Positions 4,345 through 7,068 of a stretch of DNA of 7,068 nt are shown in pieces. Every line of letters begins with the position of its first letter. Position 1 is the stretch's first letter. A model generated the notes under the pieces. That model did not search any database. It worked only from the letters and a program-made list of their open reading frames with translations, and was not told where the DNA came from. Position numbers and translations under genes: made by a program. This DNA is from JBBTXL01 sp038062295 (lineage in GTDB: Bacteria; Patescibacteriota; Minisyncoccia; GWC2-36-17; WO2-46-25), in the NCBI GenBank assembly GCA_038062295.1, contig JBBTXL010000019.1:1-7068 (forward strand). The letters are read 5' to 3'.

Positions 4345-5139
4345 ATGTATATGCGTACGATACTTTCTTTATTTTTGAGTGCCGCGTTTGCGTTTCCGGC
4401 GTTCGCGCAGGTGCCACCGACATCCGACCGTCCCATGATGCGGGATGGCATGCGCGCCGTCGCGCAGGATATGCGCCAAGACATTCACGCCGCGCGTGCA
4501 AGCACGACCGAAGAGATCCGTGCCATCCGCGACGCGATGATGGCAGACATGCAGGCAATGCGCGCGGCGATGGGACAAAAACGCGCGGAGTTTCGAAGCG
4601 CCATGGAAGCGCGCCGGGCCCGGGCGCAGGCAGACATTACGGCACACCGCGACACACTGAAGGCAAAGCTTCTCACCATACGGGACGAGCGGAAACAGCA
4701 GGCGGTGGAGCGCATCAACGCGGGGGTTATAGCGCTGAATGACCGTATGCTCAAGCATTTCGCGAGCGTGTTGGAAAACATCGAAAATATTTTAGTGCGC
4801 ATCGGCGAGCGCGCGGATAGAGCGCAAGAACAAGGCAGGGACGTTTCCGCGGCGCGCGCGGCGATCACGGCGGCGCACGACGCCATCGCGACGAGCCGCG
4901 CGGCGATCACGGCGCAAAGCGGGAAAACGTATTCCGTGACCGTCAACGAGGAAGGGACGCTCCGGAGGGATGTTGGCGCAACGCGCCAAGCGCTGCACAA
5001 CGACCTAAGCGCCGTGCGCGAGACGGTGCGGAAGGCGCATGATGCCGCGCGCCAGGCGGCGGTTGCTCTCGCGCAGGCGGAGCGGCCAGCGCCGACGGCA
5101 ACATCTTCCCCTGACGGAACTGCCGCAGGCAGCAATTAA
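4345..5139 (+). CDS. Secreted alpha-helical coiled-coil protein, function unknown
   Basis: The 264-residue product begins with a signal peptide (MYMRTILSLFLSAAFAFPAF, cleavage probably after AFA at residue 21); ATG 4351 is an equally possible start. The mature part is almost entirely helical, rich in Ala, Arg, Glu, Asp and Met, without Cys and with few aromatics. The segments are: a Met/Arg/Asp-rich amphipathic stretch (about 28-90), a central helix with LTIRDERKQQAVERINAGV and LNDRMLKHFASVLENIENIL (about 110-155), a DVSAARAAITAAHDAIATSR helix-turn (about 168-190), a short GKTYSVTV strand, a last helix pair (about 208-250), and a Pro/Thr/Ser/Gly tail. I recall proteins of this look in Parcubacteria genomes, but no function is known to me. 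GC content is higher than in the neighbours. It begins a cassette with the next small membrane protein, 11 bases downstream. Possible roles are an envelope spacer or a partner of the fusion protein; both are guesses. Confidence 0.78.
   Translation: MYMRTILSLFLSAAFAFPAFAQVPPTSDRPMMRDGMRAVAQDMRQDIHAARASTTEEIRAIRDAMMADMQAMRAAMGQKRAEFRSAMEARRARAQADITAHRDTLKAKLLTIRDERKQQAVERINAGVIALNDRMLKHFASVLENIENILVRIGERADRAQEQGRDVSAARAAITAAHDAIATSRAAITAQSGKTYSVTVNEEGTLRRDVGATRQALHNDLSAVRETVRKAHDAARQAAVALAQAERPAPTATSSPDGTAAGSN
4855..4914 (+). repeat. Short in-frame direct repeat inside the coiled-coil gene
   Basis: An 18-base sequence (CGCGCGGCGATCACGGCG) occurs exactly twice, at 4855-4872 and 4897-4914. The copies are offset by 42 bases, that is 14 codons or two heptads. 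Both encode RAAITA, so the repeat extends the coiled coil in register. It looks like a local duplication or convergent codon use in a repetitive helix, not a mobile element. Confidence 0.6.
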
Positions 5140-5150
5140 CGCACCAGAAT

Positions 5151-5384
5151 ATGCAAAACACCATTATTCTCATCGTTATCGTGGTCATTATCGGAGCGCT
5201 TGTGTACATGGTTTCCCAGCAGTACTTTGCGGGAACGCCCGCAGTGCCGTCCGGCGTTGAGGTACAACAACAACGGGTTGATCAAACAAGTCCGGCCGCG
5301 ATCGAACAGGACCTCAAGGAAATCAACACGGGAGATTTGGACCGTGAATTTCAGAGCATTGACGCGGATTTGGGGGTGCTCTGA
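5151..5384 (+). CDS. Small membrane-anchored protein with acidic C-terminal helix motif
   Basis: The 77-residue product is not assigned to a named family. A very hydrophobic N-terminal helix (about residues 4-21, NTIILIVIVVIIGALVYMVS) is followed by a Pro/Gln-rich linker. The C-terminus, AIEQDLKEINTGDLDREFQS plus IDADLGVL, is a regular acidic/leucine pattern. I recall this DL...DLD.EF..ID.DL ending recurring in small Parcubacteria proteins, which suggests real constraint. The ATG follows the coiled-coil gene by 11 bases with no clear Shine-Dalgarno, implying coupling or leaderless-type initiation. The C-terminal helix probably sits outside the membrane and could pair with the helical secreted protein encoded upstream; this is inference from adjacency. 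Confidence 0.75.
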   Translation: MQNTIILIVIVVIIGALVYMVSQQYFAGTPAVPSGVEVQQQRVDQTSPAAIEQDLKEINTGDLDREFQSIDADLGVL

Positions 5385-5445
5385 TCCCCGGTATTCTCGC
5401 GCCGCGGGTGGGGGACAGCAGAGGTTGTAAGGAACGTCTCTTTCC

Positions 5446-7050
5446 ATGGTTTTTTCCATACTCCAGCGAACAAGCATTCTCGCGGCTGCGGCCGTTGTCG
5501 CAATGGCATCTATCGCGGTGTTTTTGTTATGGCATCCGTCGCCGCGTGAAACCGCGACGGTAACACGGGGCGACCTCTACGAGGATATAACGCTTGCGGG
5601 GGCACTGGTTGACGCAAAGACGGTTGATCTGAGCTTTAGCGTCGAAGGGTCGGTGCGTGCCGTTGTGATACGGGAAGGGCAAAAGGTTTCGGCGGGCGAA
5701 ACGCTTGCCGAGTTGAGCGACGCGAACATCCGGGCGCAGCTGAAACAGTATGAAGCGAAAAGAGAGCTTGCCCAGCTGAAACTTTCGCAGCTTTTGGCGG
5801 GGACGAAAAAGGAAGAGGTTGCGCTTGCCGAATCGAACGTTGCCTCGGCACGCGTTGCGCTTGAGAGCACGCGCGCGACGCTGGAAAATATCCGGCTGAA
5901 GGCGGCAGCAGACCTCGCGGAGCACTACGCGCGCGCCAACGATTATGCCGATACAGTCGTCTTGAACGCAGAAAACGCGATGCATGCGCTCGCGGAGATA
6001 TACGACGACCGTAATAAGTTCCGCGACACTTTTATCATCCCGGAATCCAAAGCGCGGTCGGATGCAGAGTGGCAGGTGATGTTCGCAAGAACCTCTGTAT
6101 TCAACACCGGCGCCGAACGCGCGCGCCTGGCCTTGGACATGACCAGCACCAGTACCGATATGGCGCTTGCGGCGTTCAAGCTCAACCTGGAAGTTTTGAG
6201 GGCTTCTCTGCAAAAGACGGCCGATGTACTCGAAACCGGCATGATGACGGTCAATGCCCCCGATATTTCCGGGTATCGCAGCACCATGGCGATCCAGCGC
6301 TCCGTCATCAACGCGACGCAAACGGCGATCCTGACATTCGAACAGGATATCGCGCAGCAAAAGCTGGACAATCGCATTGCGGTGACGGAAGCGGAAAACG
6401 CCATGGCGGTGGCAGACATCGCGTACACGACGCTCCAGAGCGACCTGGCGCTGAAAAGAGCGACGCCGTCCCGCATTGACATTGCCGTTGCGCAGGCCGA
6501 GATCAAAGAGTACAACGCTTCTTTGGATGCGCTCCAAGAGCAGTTGGCGCGTACGGTGCTCTCTGCGCCGGCCGACGGCGTTATCGGACGCGTCGCGGCG
6601 CACGCCGGGAGCACGTTGCGTGCGTATGCGCCTGTTGTGGAATTCACCACTGCCGCGGGTGCTCGGTTTGAAGCTTCGGTGGAAGCGGCAACGGCGGGAA
6701 AGATACACGGCGGCGATACGGTTGTTATTCGCATACCCGGGCAGCCGGATGAGGTTGCCGGCAGCGTGCTGGTGGTCGGCGGGCAGAGCGTTGTGGTGGT
6801 TGCCATAGCCACGGACGGTACTCCGGCGTGGCCGCTCGGGACAACGGCGGAGATCGTTGTGCATGCAATAAAAAAACGCAATGTTCTTTTTGTGGACCGC
6901 TCATTTATTACGGAAGAAAATAACGGACATTTTGCCCGGTTGCAGTCGCGTGATGGCGCGCTCAAAGTGCCGGTACTTACGGGCGATGTATGGCAGGAGC
7001 GCATCGAGATCGCACACGGTCTTGCCGAAGGAGACATTGTGGTAAAATAA
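5446..7050 (+). CDS. HlyD/MacA-type membrane fusion (periplasmic adaptor) protein
   Basis: The 534-residue product has the adaptor architecture. One N-terminal membrane helix (about 10-29) is followed by a first beta segment, then the first half of a barrel-sandwich/lipoyl-like domain (DLSFSVEGSVRAVVIREGQK and VSAGETLAEL, about 61-90). A very long helical hairpin follows (about 91-369). The second lipoyl half is VLSAPADGVIGRVAAHAGST (about 371-400). A beta-barrel (about 405-480) and a C-terminal membrane-proximal-like domain (GALKVPVLTGDVWQERIEIA, then GLAEGDIVVK) complete it. Such proteins link an ABC or RND transporter to an outer partner and export drugs, peptides or lipids. The hairpin region, about 280 residues, is longer than in typical MacA. 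ATG 5446 is the only reasonable start, since a stop lies six codons upstream; AAGGA is 12 bases before it. A MacB-like ABC transporter would be expected next; only four codons of the following gene are visible. Confidence 0.9.
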   Translation: MVFSILQRTSILAAAAVVAMASIAVFLLWHPSPRETATVTRGDLYEDITLAGALVDAKTVDLSFSVEGSVRAVVIREGQKVSAGETLAELSDANIRAQLKQYEAKRELAQLKLSQLLAGTKKEEVALAESNVASARVALESTRATLENIRLKAAADLAEHYARANDYADTVVLNAENAMHALAEIYDDRNKFRDTFIIPESKARSDAEWQVMFARTSVFNTGAERARLALDMTSTSTDMALAAFKLNLEVLRASLQKTADVLETGMMTVNAPDISGYRSTMAIQRSVINATQTAILTFEQDIAQQKLDNRIAVTEAENAMAVADIAYTTLQSDLALKRATPSRIDIAVAQAEIKEYNASLDALQEQLARTVLSAPADGVIGRVAAHAGSTLRAYAPVVEFTTAAGARFEASVEAATAGKIHGGDTVVIRIPGQPDEVAGSVLVVGGQSVVVVAIATDGTPAWPLGTTAEIVVHAIKKRNVLFVDRSFITEENNGHFARLQSRDGALKVPVLTGDVWQERIEIAHGLAEGDIVVK

Positions 7051-7056
7051 TCTACC

Positions 7057-7068
7057 ATGGGGATCTCG
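7057..7068 (+). CDS. Start of a following gene, cut by window edge
   Basis: An ATG six bases after the fusion-protein stop opens a frame, MGIS, that runs off the window. Position suggests the transporter partner of the fusion protein (MacB-like ATPase or permease), but four codons cannot show this. The fusion-protein 3' end GAAGGAGA (7027-7034) is too far upstream to be a convincing ribosome binding site. Confidence 0.3.

Noticed and set aside
4485..5135. 216-codon minus-strand frame opposite the coiled-coil gene
   Set aside because: Ser/Ala/Arg/Cys-rich mirror of an Ala/Arg-rich helical protein. The + strand frame has a signal peptide and a promoter.
5385..5415. TCCCC/GGGGA inverted repeat after the 77-residue gene as a terminator
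   Set aside because: Only five pairs around a 21-base loop and no T-run; the next gene follows closely and is likely co-transcribed.
5527..6864. 445-codon open frame on the minus strand opposite the fusion protein
   Set aside because: The translation is Arg/His/Cys-rich with no domain pattern, and the + strand gene has clear adaptor motifs throughout. It is a shadow of GC-rich codon use.
5943..7058. 371-codon minus-strand frame rich in Ser, Ala, Thr and Met
   Set aside because: Low-complexity antisense translation of the same adaptor gene. It has no start context and no recognisable motif.
1..7068. CRISPR array, insertion sequence, integrase or attachment site
   Set aside because: No regularly spaced repeats, transposase or recombinase motifs, or tRNA-end duplications were seen on either strand.

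Overview
The window looks like a chromosomal piece of a Candidate Phyla Radiation (Patescibacteria) bacterium, most likely from the Parcubacteria side. This is inferred from gene style, not from a marker gene. The clues are a compact pilM-pilN-pilO set with small divergent proteins, a DUF378 membrane protein with a C-terminal CxxC, an RNHCP-type zinc protein, tRNAs without a complete encoded CCA, and small lineage-type secreted or membrane proteins. All supported genes lie on the + strand. Base composition is moderately GC-rich, and the coiled-coil gene at 4345-5139 is visibly richer in GC.

Layout. (1) 1-2266 is the 3' part of a type IV pilus assembly operon: PilM (5' end cut off by the window), PilN, PilO, then a 105-residue single-pass protein in the place where PilP usually sits. 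(2) 2267-3000 is an RNA-rich stretch: tRNA-Arg(TCT), the RNHCP zinc-ribbon gene, a 97-nt block of tandem hairpins with no coding explanation, and tRNA-His(GTG). (3) 3001-3400 holds a promoter, the DUF378 gene and a 3' region with overlapping alternative hairpins. (4) 3399-4277 is a response-regulator plus cupredoxin-like operon. Its near-consensus promoter sits so close to the start codon that the message should be leaderless, and the cupredoxin has lost three of its four expected copper ligands. (5) 4283-7068 starts with another promoter, followed by a secreted alpha-helical coiled-coil protein, a 77-residue membrane-anchored protein, a HlyD/MacA-type membrane fusion protein, and the first codons of another gene.

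How the genes may work together. PilM/N/O(/P-like) would form the inner-membrane alignment platform of the type IV pilus. The single-domain response regulator and the anchored cupredoxin-fold protein are probably co-transcribed, but no histidine kinase is in view. The last block looks like an envelope or export cassette whose ABC transporter partner would be expected just past the right edge. No transposase, CRISPR array, integrase or phage gene was seen. The least explained items are the hairpin block at 2801-2897, the copper-site-depleted cupredoxin, and the coiled-coil / small membrane protein / fusion-protein cassette.
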